Positions 26,862 through 36,256 are shown, numbered from the stretch's first letter. The stretch is 64,000 nt of DNA from Rhodopseudomonas palustris (GCF_034479375.1 NZ_CP140155.1:4936501-5000500); one strand, 5' to 3'. The notes: generated from the sequence alone by a model not told the origin. Translations and numbers: made by a program.

Positions 26862-27521
26862 TCAGCTCCGCGGATAGACGATGATCGACAGATAGGTCAT
26901 CGGCAGTTTCACCAGCGTTTCCGGGCCGTGCAGCGCGCCGGAATCGAACAGCATCGAGTCGCCGGGCCGCAGCCGATAGGAATTGTCGCCGTGGCGGTAG
27001 ATCACTTCGCCGGTCAGCATGTAGATGAACTCCATGCCGGCGTGCTGGAACGCGGTGTGGGTGCTGGCGCCTTCCTGCAGCGTGATCAGATAGGGCTCGA
27101 CCACGACCTCGCCGCCGATCACATGGCCGAGCAACTGATACAGATGGCCGGCCTTGGAGCCGCGGCGCTCGATCGCGACGCCCTGCTTGGCGCGGACGAA
27201 GGAGCAGTCGCGCCGCTGCTCGGAGGCCGCGAACAACAGGCTGAGCGGCACGTTGAGCGCGCCCGCGATCGATTGCAGCGTCGACAGCGACGGCGAAATC
27301 TGGCCGTTCTCGATCTTCGACAGCATTCCGGCGGAGATCTTGGAGGCGCTGGAGAGGTCCGATACCGAGAGATCCCGCTCGCGTCGGATGGCGCGGATCT
27401 TGGCGCCGAGCGCGCGTTCGAGGCTTCGTTCGGTGTCCTGCGGCGCGTTCGAGCCGGTGCGATATTCGGGCGCGCCGCGGGTCGGCTCTGCGGATGGCTT
27501 GTCTGGTTTCGGCGTCTTCAT
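26862..27521 (-). CDS. XRE-family regulator with cupin sensor domain
   Basis: 219 residues: a helix-turn-helix of the lambda-repressor type (LSVSDLSSASKISAGMLSKI, SLSTLQSIAGALNVPLSLLF) and a C-terminal cupin barrel (GMEFIYMLTGEVIYRHGDNS, PGDSMLFDSGALHGPE). The N-terminal 45 residues are charged and likely disordered. GGAAG before ATG 27521 supports this start over the upstream ATG 27569. Such regulators commonly control amine or polyamine use, as PuuR does. It lies between the GlxA-type regulator and mgsA on the same strand. Confidence 0.88.
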   Translation of the reverse strand: MKTPKPDKPSAEPTRGAPEYRTGSNAPQDTERSLERALGAKIRAIRRERDLSVSDLSSASKISAGMLSKIENGQISPSLSTLQSIAGALNVPLSLLFAASEQRRDCSFVRAKQGVAIERRGSKAGHLYQLLGHVIGGEVVVEPYLITLQEGASTHTAFQHAGMEFIYMLTGEVIYRHGDNSYRLRPGDSMLFDSGALHGPETLVKLPMTYLSIIVYPRS

Positions 27522-27594
27522 CTGCTTCCGGCCTTTGATGGTGTTCTGCCTTTCGTTGTTAAAACGCATATTCCGCAGCCCAGCACCACCCTCG

Positions 27595-28563
27595 TCAGAG
27601 CCGGCGGTCGGCCGACGGCGTGCGCGCGAAGCGCTGTTTGTAGACGCGCGAGAAATGCGTGAGGCTGACGAAGCCGCAATCCGCGCCGATCTGCGTCACC
27701 GGCAACGAGGTCTGGCGCAGCAGAATCCGCGCGCGCTGCAGCCGGATCAGCAGATAGCGCCGCTCGATCGTCGTCTTCAGATGGGTTGCGAACAGCCGTT
27801 CGAGCTGCCGCAGCGAGACGCCGGCGGCGCGGGCGATCTCGGTCCGGCTCGCCGGCTCGCGCAGCCGGCGCTCCATCAGCTCGATGGCGGCTGCCACGCC
27901 GGGATGACCGAGCCGGGCGCGCTCGCGCGCATGCGGCCGCTGGCTGGAATCGCCGAGCCGCACATTGGTCTGCAGAAACCAGTCGCTGACCTTGGCGGCC
28001 AGCTCCGGGCCGTGGTCGCGGCGGATCAGCGCCTGCATCATGTCGAGGCCGGCGACGCCGCCGCCGCAGGTCAGGCGCTCGCGGTCGATCTCGAACAAAT
28101 TGCGCGTCAGGTCGAGATGCGGAAACGCCTCGGTGAAGGCCGGCGCATGCTCCCAATGGATGGTGCAGCGATAGCCGTCGAGCACCTTGGCGCGGGCGAG
28201 AATATAAGGACCGCCGGAGATGCCGCCGATCGCCACCCCGCGCCGCGCCAGCGCGCGCAGCCAGGTCATCGTGCCGCGATCGGAGAATTTGGTCGGATTG
28301 CCGCCGGCGCAGACCAGCACGATGTCGAAATCCTGCGCGCTGTCGATCGAACAGTCCGGCTTGATCGACAATCCGCTGGAGGCGGCGGTCGGCCGGCCGT
28401 CGATCGAGACGTGAAACCATTCATACAGCGTGCGCCCGGCGATGTTGTTGGCGGCGCGCAGCGGCTCGACCGCGGAGGCGAACGACATCAGCGCGAAGCC
28501 GTCGATCAGCAGGAAGCCGACCCGGGACGGGCGCGAGGCCGGCAGCGACGACGTCTTTGGCAA
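27595..28563 (-). CDS. GlxA-type AraC-family regulator (DJ-1/PfpI-like sensor)
   Basis: About 322 residues. The N-terminal domain (VGFLLIDGFALMSFASAVEP, DIVLVCAGGNPTKF, GGISGGPYILARA) is DJ-1/PfpI-like without evident protease activity; the C-terminus has the AraC double HTH (TEIARAAGVSLRQLERLFAT, VTQIGADCGFVSLTHFSRVY). No ATG is usable near the domain start; TTG 28563 with CAGGAACG eight bases before it is preferred. It is divergent from mgdA with 83 bp between them, which places it to control both arms of the pathway. Confidence 0.85.
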   Translation of the reverse strand: MPKTSSLPASRPSRVGFLLIDGFALMSFASAVEPLRAANNIAGRTLYEWFHVSIDGRPTAASSGLSIKPDCSIDSAQDFDIVLVCAGGNPTKFSDRGTMTWLRALARRGVAIGGISGGPYILARAKVLDGYRCTIHWEHAPAFTEAFPHLDLTRNLFEIDRERLTCGGGVAGLDMMQALIRRDHGPELAAKVSDWFLQTNVRLGDSSQRPHARERARLGHPGVAAAIELMERRLREPASRTEIARAAGVSLRQLERLFATHLKTTIERRYLLIRLQRARILLRQTSLPVTQIGADCGFVSLTHFSRVYKQRFARTPSADRRL

Positions 28564-28646
28564 TGGCGTTCCTGGGCAAGGGGATGTCGTTTTCAGTCTA
28601 TAGCGGGTTTCGCCGATGCGCGACAGTGCAGGCCGAAGGATCAAGC

Positions 28647-29897
28647 ATGCGCTATTCGCTGTTCTCGCTTCTCGGCAACACACTCGGCGGCCACAAGGGC
28701 TGGCAGCCGACCTGGCGCGACGCCGCGCCGAAGCCTTCTTACGACGTGGTGATCGTCGGCGGCGGCGGCCATGGACTCGCGACGGCGTATTATCTCGCCA
28801 GCCGCTACGGCGTGCGCAACGTCGCGGTGCTGGAAAAGGGCTGGATCGGCGGCGGCAATATGGGCCGCAACACCACCATCATCCGCTCCAACTATCTGTT
28901 GCCCGGCAACATCCCGCTCTACGAGCTGTCGATGAAGCTGTGGGAAGGGCTGGAGCAGGACTTCAATTACAACGCGATGGTCAGCCAGCGCGGCGTGCTG
29001 AACCTGTACCACTCCGACGCCCAGCGCGACGCCTATGCGCGGCGCGGCAATGCGATGCGGCTGCACGGCGTCGACGCCGAATTGCTCGACCGCGACGGCG
29101 TGCGCAAACTCTATCCGTTCCTGAATTTCGACGACGCCCGGTTTCCGATCCAGGGCGGCCTGCTGCAGGCGCGCGGCGGCACCGCGCGGCACGACGCGGT
29201 CGCCTGGGGCTTCGCCCGCGGCGCCAGCGATCGCGGTGTCGATATCGTGCAGAATTGCGAAGTCACCGGCATCACCATTGTCGACGGCCGCGTCACCGGC
29301 GTGGAGACCACGCGCGGGCCGATCGCTGCGGGCAAGGTCGGGATCGCCGTCGCCGGCTCGAGCTCGCGGGTCGCGGCGATGGCCGGGATGCGGCTGCCGA
29401 TCGAATCCTTCGTGCTGCAGGCGATGGTGTCGGAAGGGCTGAAGCCGATCATTCCGGGCGTCATCACCTTCGGGGCCGGACACTTCTATATCAGCCAGTC
29501 CGACAAAGGTGGCCTCGTGTTCGGCGGCGATCTCGACGGCTACAACTCCTACGCGCAGCGCGGCAATCTGCCGACCGTGGAAGACATCTGCGAGGGCGGC
29601 ATGGCGCTGATGCCGGCGATCGGCCGCGCCCGCATCCTGCGCACCTGGGCCGGCCTCTGCGACATGTCGATGGACGGCTCGCCGATCATCGATCGCACGC
29701 CGACGCGGAATCTCTATCTCAACGCCGGCTGGAATTACGGCGGCTTCAAAGCGACGCCGGGCTCCGGGCTGGTGTTCGCGCATCTGCTCGCCCGCGACGA
29801 GCCGCATCCGGCGGCGACCGAGCTGCGGCTCGATCGTTTCGCGCGCGGCGCGGTGATCGACGAAAAGGGCCAGGGCGCCCAACCGAACCTGCATTGA
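28647..29897 (+). CDS. mgdA: N-methylglutamate dehydrogenase subunit A / sarcosine oxidase beta-like subunit
   Basis: 416 residues. A Rossmann FAD motif (YDVVIVGGGGHGLATAYYLA) is followed by the DAO-type oxidase fold (GGGNMGRNTTIIRSNYLLPG, QGGLLQARGGTARHDAVAWG, NAGWNYGGFKATPGSG). In heterotetrameric sarcosine oxidases this subunit holds the covalent FMN site and the substrate-oxidising FAD. AAGGA six bases before ATG 28647 sets the start. The partner genes mgsABC and gmaS make N-methylglutamate the likelier substrate; soxB is the alternative name. Confidence 0.87.
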   Translation: MRYSLFSLLGNTLGGHKGWQPTWRDAAPKPSYDVVIVGGGGHGLATAYYLASRYGVRNVAVLEKGWIGGGNMGRNTTIIRSNYLLPGNIPLYELSMKLWEGLEQDFNYNAMVSQRGVLNLYHSDAQRDAYARRGNAMRLHGVDAELLDRDGVRKLYPFLNFDDARFPIQGGLLQARGGTARHDAVAWGFARGASDRGVDIVQNCEVTGITIVDGRVTGVETTRGPIAAGKVGIAVAGSSSRVAAMAGMRLPIESFVLQAMVSEGLKPIIPGVITFGAGHFYISQSDKGGLVFGGDLDGYNSYAQRGNLPTVEDICEGGMALMPAIGRARILRTWAGLCDMSMDGSPIIDRTPTRNLYLNAGWNYGGFKATPGSGLVFAHLLARDEPHPAATELRLDRFARGAVIDEKGQGAQPNLH

Positions 29898-29904
29898 GGG
29901 CGCG

Positions 29905-30180
29905 ATGAGAATTCCCTGCCCGTATTGCGGTTCGCGTGACGTCTCCGAATTCAGCTATCTCGGCGACGCGGCGCCGCAGCGGCCCGATCCGTCGGGCGAC
30001 GCAAGCAGCGTCGAAGCGGCGTTCTTCGACTACGTCTATCTGCGCGACAACCCCGCGGGGCCGCACCGCGGGCTCTGGTATCACGGCGCCGGCTGCCGGA
30101 GCTGGCTGGTGGTGAGGCGCAATCCCTCGACGCACGAGATCCTCGACGTCGCGCTCGCGGCGAAGGAGCCTGTGGCATGA
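29905..30180 (+). CDS. mgdB: N-methylglutamate dehydrogenase subunit B / sarcosine oxidase delta-like subunit
   Basis: 91 residues. Cys5 and Cys8 in MRIPCPYCGSRDVSEF form half of a zinc site; YLRDNPAGPHRGLWYHGAGC and RSWLVVRRNPSTHEI are the delta-subunit signature. It is a structural zinc subunit of the tetramer. It starts 7 bp after mgdA and overlaps mgdC by four bases (ATGA). Confidence 0.93.
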   Translation: MRIPCPYCGSRDVSEFSYLGDAAPQRPDPSGDASSVEAAFFDYVYLRDNPAGPHRGLWYHGAGCRSWLVVRRNPSTHEILDVALAAKEPVA

Positions 30181-33140
30181 GCGCGCCCGCACGCCTCACA
30201 GGCGGCCTGATCGATCGCGACAAGCCGCTGCGATTTTCCTTCGACGGCACGGCGATGACCGGCTTCGCCGGCGACACGCTGGCCTCGGCGCTGGTCGCGA
30301 GCGGCACCCGTCTCGTCGGCCGCTCGTTCAAATATCACCGGCCGCGCGGCATTTTCTCCGCTGGCTCCGAAGAGCCCAACGCGTTGGTCGAGCTGCGCAG
30401 CGGCGCGCGGCGCGAGCCCAACACCAAGGCGACCACGGTCGAACTCTACGACGGCCTCGAAGCGCACAGCCAGAACCGCTGGCCGTCGCTCGCCTTCGAT
30501 CTGCGCGCGGTGCATCAGTTCGCGTCGCCGCTGATCGTCGCGGGGTTCTACTACAAGACCTTCATGTGGCCGGCGTCGTTCTGGGAAAAGCTGTACGAGC
30601 CGCTGATCCGCCGCTCCGCCGGCCTCGGCCGCCTCAGCGGCGAGCCCGATCCGGATACATACGAGAAGGCCACCGCGTTCTGCGACCTGCTGATCATCGG
30701 CGCGGGGCCGAGCGGGCTCGCCGCGGCGCTGGCCGCTGGCCGCGCCGGCGCGCGGGTGATCCTCGTCGAGGAAGATTTCGGGCTCGGCGGCCGGTTGCTG
30801 TCCGAGCTCTGCGAGATCGACGGCATGCCCGGCACGGAATGGGCGCGGCTGGCGGAAACCGAACTCGCCTCGCTCGGCAACGTCCGCATCCTGCGCCGCG
30901 CCAGCGTGTTCGGGATCTATGACGATGAGTTCGGCGTGATCGAGCGCGTCGCCGATCATCTGCCGGTGCCGCCTGCGTTCACGCCGCGGCAGCGGTTGTG
31001 GAAGATCGTCGCGCGGGAGTCGCTGCTGGCGACCGGCGCGACCGAGCGGCCGATCGTGTTCGGCGGCAACGACCGCCCTGGCGTGATGCTGGCCTCGGCT
31101 GTGCGCAGCTACGTCAACCGCTTCGCCGCAGCGCCGGGACAGCGCGCGGTGGTGTTCACGACCAGCGACGACGGCTGGCGCAGCGCGGCTGATCTGCTGC
31201 GTGCTGGCGTCGAGGTCGCGGCCGTGATCGATCCGCGCCGCGACGTCGCTGCTTCCGTCCGCGCGCTCGCCGGCAACGCGCCGGTGCATCTCGGCGCGTC
31301 GGTCACCGACGCGATCGGCGGCAAGTCGCTCCGCGCCGTCGAATTCGTCGACGCAAATGACCGACGGCACAAGCTCGGCGCCGATCTGCTCGCGGTGTCG
31401 GGCGGCTGGAATCCGAACATCGCGCTCGCCACCCATCTCGGCGGCAAGGGCGAATGGAATCCCGAGACCTCGGCGTTTCTCGCCGCCGGCGCGCCGAAGG
31501 CGATGACCATCGCGGGTGCCGCCGCCGGCCGCTTCACGCTGGCGCAGTCGCTGGACGATGGCGCGCGCTGGGGCCTAGACGCAGCCTCGCGCTGCGGCCA
31601 TGCCGGCGCAGCGCAGCCGATCTATCGTGCCAGCGACGAAGCCTTCGCGGTGACGCCGCTGTGGCAGGTCGCGGGTGTCCGCGGCAAGGCGTTCGTCGAT
31701 CTGCAGAACGACGTCACGGCGGATGATATCGAGATTTCGGCGCGCGAGGGCTTCCGCTCGGTCGAACATCTCAAGCGCTACACTACGCTCGGCATGGCGA
31801 CCGATCAGGGCAAGACCTCCAACGTCAACGGCCTCGCCATCATGGCGGCGCTGACCGAACGTGGCATCGCCGCCGCCGGCACTACGCGCGCCCGGCCGCC
31901 GCAGGTCCCGGTCGCGATCGGCGCGTTCGGCGGCCTCAGCACCGGCAAGCATTTCAAGCCGACGCGGCTGACGTCGACCCATGACTGGTCCGCCCAACAG
32001 GGCGCGTCCTTCGTCGAGACCGGGCAGTGGCTGCGCGCGCAATGGTTCGCGCAGCCCGGCGAAACTGAATGGCTGCAAAGCGTGTCGCGCGAAGTGACCG
32101 AGGTGCGAAGCCGCGTCGGCATCTGCGACGTCTCCACGCTTGGCAAGATCGCGCTGTGCGGCGCCGATGTCGGCGTGTTTCTCGATCGCGTCTATATCAA
32201 CACCTTCTCCACGCTCGCAGTCGGCAAGGTGCGCTACGGCGTGATGCTGCGCGAGGACGGCTTCGTGATGGACGACGGCACCACCGCGCGGCTCGCCGAG
32301 GATCACTACGTGATGTCGACCACCACGGCGAACGCCGTGAAGGTGATGCAGCATCTCGAATTCTGCCATCAGGTGCTGTGGCCCGAACTCGACGTGCAGA
32401 TGGTGTCGGTGACCGAGCAGTGGGCGCAGGTCGCGGTCGCCGGGCCTCAGTCCCGCGCGCTTCTGCAGAATCTGTTCGGGCCGGGCGTCGATCTGTCGGA
32501 CACGGCGTTTCCCTATATGGCGTGCGGCGAATTCCGCCTCGGCGATGTGCCGGCGCGGCTGTTCCGGATCTCGTTCTCCGGCGAGCGCGCCTACGAGATC
32601 GCAGTGCCGGCGGGCTATGGCGATGCGCTGATGCGCGCGCTGATGACGGCGGGCGAAGGCCTCGGCGTGGTGCCCTACGGCACCGAGGCGCTCGGCGTGA
32701 TGCGGATCGAGAAGGGCCATGCTGCCGGCAACGAACTCAACGGCCAGACGGTGGCGCGCGATCTCGGCCTAGGCCGGATGATGTCGACCAAGAAAGACTT
32801 CATCGGCCGGGTGATGGCGGGCCGGCCCGCGCTGATCGATCCGGCGCGGCCGACACTGGTCGGGCTGCGGCCGGTCGACCGCAACGACCGCCTGCGCAAC
32901 GGCGCGCATCTGTTCGCGCCGGGCGTAACGCCCGCGCCCGAGACCGATCAGGGCTTCGTGACGTCGTCGGCGTTCAGTCCGTCGCTCGGCCACTGGATCG
33001 CGCTGGCGCTGCTGTCGCGCGGGCCGGAGCGGATCGGCGAACGCATTCGTGTGTTCGATCCGATCCGGTCGCATGATTTCGAAGCCGAGATCGTGTCGCC
33101 GGTGTTTGTCGATCCGGAAGGAGTGCGGCTGCGTGGCTGA
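30177..33140 (+). CDS. mgdC: N-methylglutamate dehydrogenase subunit C / sarcosine oxidase alpha-like subunit
   Basis: 987 residues, the standard size. In order: an N-terminal ferredoxin-like domain lacking FeS Cys (FAGDTLASALVASGTRLVGR), an NAD-binding Rossmann motif (DLLIIGAGPSGLAAALAAGR), a second nucleotide-binding region (ERPIVFGGNDRPGVML), and a GcvT-like folate domain in the last 380 residues (SRVGICDVSTLGKIALCGAD, GTEALGVMRIEKGHAAGNEL). The folate domain receives the methyl-derived carbon as 5,10-methylene-THF. Tightly coupled to mgdB and mgdD. Confidence 0.92.
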   Translation: MSAPARLTGGLIDRDKPLRFSFDGTAMTGFAGDTLASALVASGTRLVGRSFKYHRPRGIFSAGSEEPNALVELRSGARREPNTKATTVELYDGLEAHSQNRWPSLAFDLRAVHQFASPLIVAGFYYKTFMWPASFWEKLYEPLIRRSAGLGRLSGEPDPDTYEKATAFCDLLIIGAGPSGLAAALAAGRAGARVILVEEDFGLGGRLLSELCEIDGMPGTEWARLAETELASLGNVRILRRASVFGIYDDEFGVIERVADHLPVPPAFTPRQRLWKIVARESLLATGATERPIVFGGNDRPGVMLASAVRSYVNRFAAAPGQRAVVFTTSDDGWRSAADLLRAGVEVAAVIDPRRDVAASVRALAGNAPVHLGASVTDAIGGKSLRAVEFVDANDRRHKLGADLLAVSGGWNPNIALATHLGGKGEWNPETSAFLAAGAPKAMTIAGAAAGRFTLAQSLDDGARWGLDAASRCGHAGAAQPIYRASDEAFAVTPLWQVAGVRGKAFVDLQNDVTADDIEISAREGFRSVEHLKRYTTLGMATDQGKTSNVNGLAIMAALTERGIAAAGTTRARPPQVPVAIGAFGGLSTGKHFKPTRLTSTHDWSAQQGASFVETGQWLRAQWFAQPGETEWLQSVSREVTEVRSRVGICDVSTLGKIALCGADVGVFLDRVYINTFSTLAVGKVRYGVMLREDGFVMDDGTTARLAEDHYVMSTTTANAVKVMQHLEFCHQVLWPELDVQMVSVTEQWAQVAVAGPQSRALLQNLFGPGVDLSDTAFPYMACGEFRLGDVPARLFRISFSGERAYEIAVPAGYGDALMRALMTAGEGLGVVPYGTEALGVMRIEKGHAAGNELNGQTVARDLGLGRMMSTKKDFIGRVMAGRPALIDPARPTLVGLRPVDRNDRLRNGAHLFAPGVTPAPETDQGFVTSSAFSPSLGHWIALALLSRGPERIGERIRVFDPIRSHDFEAEIVSPVFVDPEGVRLRG

Positions 33141-33714
33141 GCTGATGTATCAGAGCCCCTGGCGAGCGCTCGCCCCCCGCGGCAGCGGCGACGGCGTGGT
33201 CGCCACGCCGATCGAACGCCGCGGCATCGCCACGGTGATGGCGCGCAAGGGCAGGATCGCCGAGCTGGGCGCGGCCGTGCAACGTTCATACGGCATCGCG
33301 CTGTGCGATCGGCCCAAGCGGGTCAGCGCCGCCAGCGTGACGTTTCTCGGCATCGGCCCGGGCAGATGGCTGGCGATCTCGCAGCGGCCGGAGCTCGGTT
33401 TCGTCGCGGTGCTCGGGGCGCAGCTCGACGGACTGGCGTCCGTGGTCGATCAGTCCGACGGGCTGGCGATGCTGCGCCTGTCCGGCCCGGCGCTGCCGAC
33501 GCTGCTCGAAAAAGGCTTTCAGATCGATTGCGCGGCCTTCGCCGCCGACGATTGCGCGGTGACCAGCGTGCATCACATCGGCGCGACGATCTGGGCGACA
33601 GGCGACGGCGGCTTTGCGGTCGCGGTCGCGCGCAGCCTGGTCGGCGGATTTCTGCACTGGCTCGACACCTCCGCGGCCGCCGGCGGCCTCGCGGTCGCGC
33701 CCGATCGAGGTTGA
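33133..33714 (+). CDS. mgdD: N-methylglutamate dehydrogenase subunit D / sarcosine oxidase gamma-like subunit
   Basis: 193 residues, weakly conserved but with the gamma-subunit pattern (ASVTFLGIGPGRWLAISQRP, LRLSGPALPTLLEKGFQIDC, HIGATIWATGDGGFAVAVAR). GTG 33133 is chosen since GGAAGGAG lies nine bases upstream and it overlaps the mgdC stop; ATG 33145 is too far from any ribosome site. It helps shape the folate cavity in known structures. Confidence 0.87.
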   Translation: MAELMYQSPWRALAPRGSGDGVVATPIERRGIATVMARKGRIAELGAAVQRSYGIALCDRPKRVSAASVTFLGIGPGRWLAISQRPELGFVAVLGAQLDGLASVVDQSDGLAMLRLSGPALPTLLEKGFQIDCAAFAADDCAVTSVHHIGATIWATGDGGFAVAVARSLVGGFLHWLDTSAAAGGLAVAPDRG

Positions 33715-33779
33715 AGCCTCTCGTTCTGTTCTGAATTCGACGCGGATTCCCCGCGCGCTTCCGCATGGAGTATCTTCCG

Positions 33780-34643
33780 ATGCCTCACACCAATGTCGTG
33801 CTGTCGCTGTCCTGCCGCGACCAGCCGGGAATCGTCGCAGCCGTCGCCAAGGCGCTGTTCGACGCCGGCTGCAATGTCGTCGAGGCGCATCAGTTCAACG
33901 ATGCCGAGACGCATCTGTTCTTCATGCGGATGCGGTTCGCGATGCTGAAGCCGGACGCCAGCATTGCGGCGCTCGAGGCCGCCTTCGAGCCCGTCGCCGA
34001 CGAGTTCGGCATCAATTGGACGATGCGCAGCCTCAGCGAGAAGCAGCGGGTGATGATCCTGGTGTCGAAATTCGATCATTGCCTCGCCGATCTGTTGTAT
34101 CGCTGGCGCAGCGGCGAGATCGCGATGGACATCGCAGGCATCATCGCCAACCATCCGCGCGAGACCTACGCGCATCTCGATCTCGACGGCATTCCGTTCC
34201 ACTATCTGCCGGTCACCAAGCCGACCAAGATGGAGCAGGAGGCGCAGGTCTGGGAACTGATCCGCGCCGCCAACACCGACCTCGTCGTGCTGGCGCGCTA
34301 CATGCAGGTGCTGTCGGACGGGCTGTGCGCCAAGCTCGCCGGTCGCTGCATCAACATCCATCATTCGTTTTTGCCGGGCTTCAAGGGGGCGCGGCCGTAT
34401 CACCAGGCGTTCGAACGCGGCGTCAAGCTGATCGGCGCCACCGCGCATTACGTCACGCCCGATCTCGACGAAGGCCCGATCATCGAGCAGGACGTCGAGC
34501 GCATCAGCCATCACAATTGCGTCGAGGATCTGGTGCGCAAGGGCCGCGAAATCGAACGCCGCGTCCTCGCCCGCGCCATCACCTGGCACATCGACGGCCG
34601 CGTCATCGTCAACGGCACGAAGACGGTGGTGTTCAAGGATTGA
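33780..34643 (+). CDS. purU: Formyltetrahydrofolate deformylase
   Basis: 287 residues: an N-terminal ACT-like domain (VLSLSCRDQPGIVAAVAKAL) and a formyltransferase domain with the catalytic Asn and His in CINIHHSFLPGFKGARPYHQ and the Asp in DLDEGPIIEQDV. The enzyme releases formate and THF from 10-formyl-THF. Placed 65 bp behind mgdD, it can drain one-carbon units produced by demethylation. GGAG nine bases before ATG 33780 supports the start. The same sox-purU order is known from sarcosine operons. Confidence 0.95.
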   Translation: MPHTNVVLSLSCRDQPGIVAAVAKALFDAGCNVVEAHQFNDAETHLFFMRMRFAMLKPDASIAALEAAFEPVADEFGINWTMRSLSEKQRVMILVSKFDHCLADLLYRWRSGEIAMDIAGIIANHPRETYAHLDLDGIPFHYLPVTKPTKMEQEAQVWELIRAANTDLVVLARYMQVLSDGLCAKLAGRCINIHHSFLPGFKGARPYHQAFERGVKLIGATAHYVTPDLDEGPIIEQDVERISHHNCVEDLVRKGREIERRVLARAITWHIDGRVIVNGTKTVVFKD

Positions 34644-34656
34644 GAAAACTCTGAGT

Positions 34657-34789
34657 CGTCATCCTGAGGTGCGCGCCCTTGCGCGCCTCGAAGGATGCGG
34701 CGACGGGTAGCGCATCCGTGCCTGCGGCCCATCCTTCGAGGCCCGTCGTACCGCGCGTTGCGCGCTACGACGGGCGCCTCAGGATGACG
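34657..34789. repeat. Interspersed palindromic repeat, CATCCTGAGG type
   Basis: Two facing halves: CGTCATCCTGAGGTGCGC…GCGCCTCGAAGGATGC and CATCCTTCGAGGCCCGTCG…GGCGCCTCAGGATGACG. It lies between convergent purU and the acyl-CoA dehydrogenase gene. No coding content. Confidence 0.8.
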
Positions 34790-34833
34790 TGGTAACAGTC
34801 GAGCGACCGCGTCTATCAGTAAGAAGGCCTGCC

Positions 34834-36105
34834 TTACAGCTTCAGCTCGTGCCGCCCCACCACCATCCAGTGCACTTCATCCGGACCGTCGGCGAAGCGG
34901 AGGTGGCGGACGTCGGTGTACATCTCGGCCAGTGGGGTCCATTGCGAGATGCCGGTGGCTCCGTGCATCTGGATCGCCTGGTCGATGATCTTGCAGGCGC
35001 GCTCGGGCACCATGGCCTTGACCATGCTGACCCAGACGCGGGCTTCCTTGTTGCCGAGCACGTCCATCGCCTTGGCGGCCTTCAGCACCATCAGCCGCAT
35101 CGCCTCGATCTCGCAGCGGGCCTGCGCGATGATCTGCAGATTGCCGCCGAGATGCGCGATCTTCTGGCCGAAGGCTTCGCGGGTGAGGCCGCGCGCGACC
35201 ATCATGTCGAGCGCCTTCTCGGCCTTGCCGATGGTGCGCATGCAGTGATGGATGCGGCCGGGGCCGAGCCGGAGCTGCGAGATCTCGAAGCCGCGGCCCT
35301 CGCCGAGCAGGATGTTCTCCTTCGGCACCCGCACATTGTTGAAGCGCATGTGCATGTGGCCACGCGGCGCGTGGTCGTGGCCGAACACGTGCATCGGGCC
35401 GATCACTTCGACGCCGGGGGTGTCGACCGGCACCAGGATCTGCGACTGCTGCTTGCTGGGCGCTGCGGTCGGGTCGGTCTTGACCATCACGATCATGATC
35501 TTGCAGCGCGGGTCGCCGAGCCCGGAGATGTAGTACTTCTCGCCGTTGATCACCCACTCGTCGCCGTCGAGCTTGGCCGAGGTCGAGACGTTCTTGGCGT
35601 CGGAGGAGGCGACGTTCGGCTCGGTCATCACATAGGCCGAGCGGATCTCGCCGTTCAGCAGGGGCTTCAGCCACTTCTCCTTCTGGGCCGGCGTGCCGAC
35701 GCGTTCCAGCACTTCCATGTTGCCGGTGTCGGGCGCCGAGCAGTTCATCACTTCGGAAGCGAGCGGCGCCTTGCCGAGTTCGGCCGCGATATAGGCGTAG
35801 TCGAGATTCTTCAGGCCTTCACCGGTGTCGGCGTCGGGCAGGAAGAAGTTCCAGAGGCCGACTTCCTTCGCCTTGTTCTTGGCCTTGCCGAGAATTTCGA
35901 GCTGCTTGTCGGTGAACGACCAGCGGTTCGGGTTGCCTTCGCCGGCCGCCTCGAATTCGTGCGACATCGGCTCGACGGTTTCGGCAATGAACTTCTTGAC
36001 GTGGTCGTACAGCGGCCGGACCTTCTCCGACATCCGCAGATCGTTCAGTTCGTCTTCGGGTGCAAGGGTGTAGGGGGTCTGGCGGGGCACATAGGCCAAT
36101 TCCAT
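34834..36105 (-). CDS. Acyl-CoA dehydrogenase (ACAD10/11-like)
   Basis: 423 residues with the full ACAD fold: SAYVMTEPNVASSDAKNVST and EWVINGEKYYISGLGDPRCK bind FAD and substrate; the C-terminal helix bundle has REAFGQKIAHLGGNLQIIAQ and DQAIQMHGATGISQWTPLAE. Length and the MHGATGISQ block match the ACAD10/11 group rather than short-chain enzymes. The catalytic base could not be placed with certainty. It is a single gene with repeats on both sides; the acyl substrate is unknown. Confidence 0.9.
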   Translation of the reverse strand: MELAYVPRQTPYTLAPEDELNDLRMSEKVRPLYDHVKKFIAETVEPMSHEFEAAGEGNPNRWSFTDKQLEILGKAKNKAKEVGLWNFFLPDADTGEGLKNLDYAYIAAELGKAPLASEVMNCSAPDTGNMEVLERVGTPAQKEKWLKPLLNGEIRSAYVMTEPNVASSDAKNVSTSAKLDGDEWVINGEKYYISGLGDPRCKIMIVMVKTDPTAAPSKQQSQILVPVDTPGVEVIGPMHVFGHDHAPRGHMHMRFNNVRVPKENILLGEGRGFEISQLRLGPGRIHHCMRTIGKAEKALDMMVARGLTREAFGQKIAHLGGNLQIIAQARCEIEAMRLMVLKAAKAMDVLGNKEARVWVSMVKAMVPERACKIIDQAIQMHGATGISQWTPLAEMYTDVRHLRFADGPDEVHWMVVGRHELKL

Positions 36106-36256
36106 CGTATCGTCCTCCCGATGTGATCATCGCGTTTCCCCATCCTGACTGGATGGTTGAGGACCCTTTATAGGCACGAACGCGCGGCGTTGTCGAAGGC
36201 CGTGTCGAAGGCCCGCATTGCAGGAGCGCGATAGCAAACGGGCAGCATCTCTCCGC

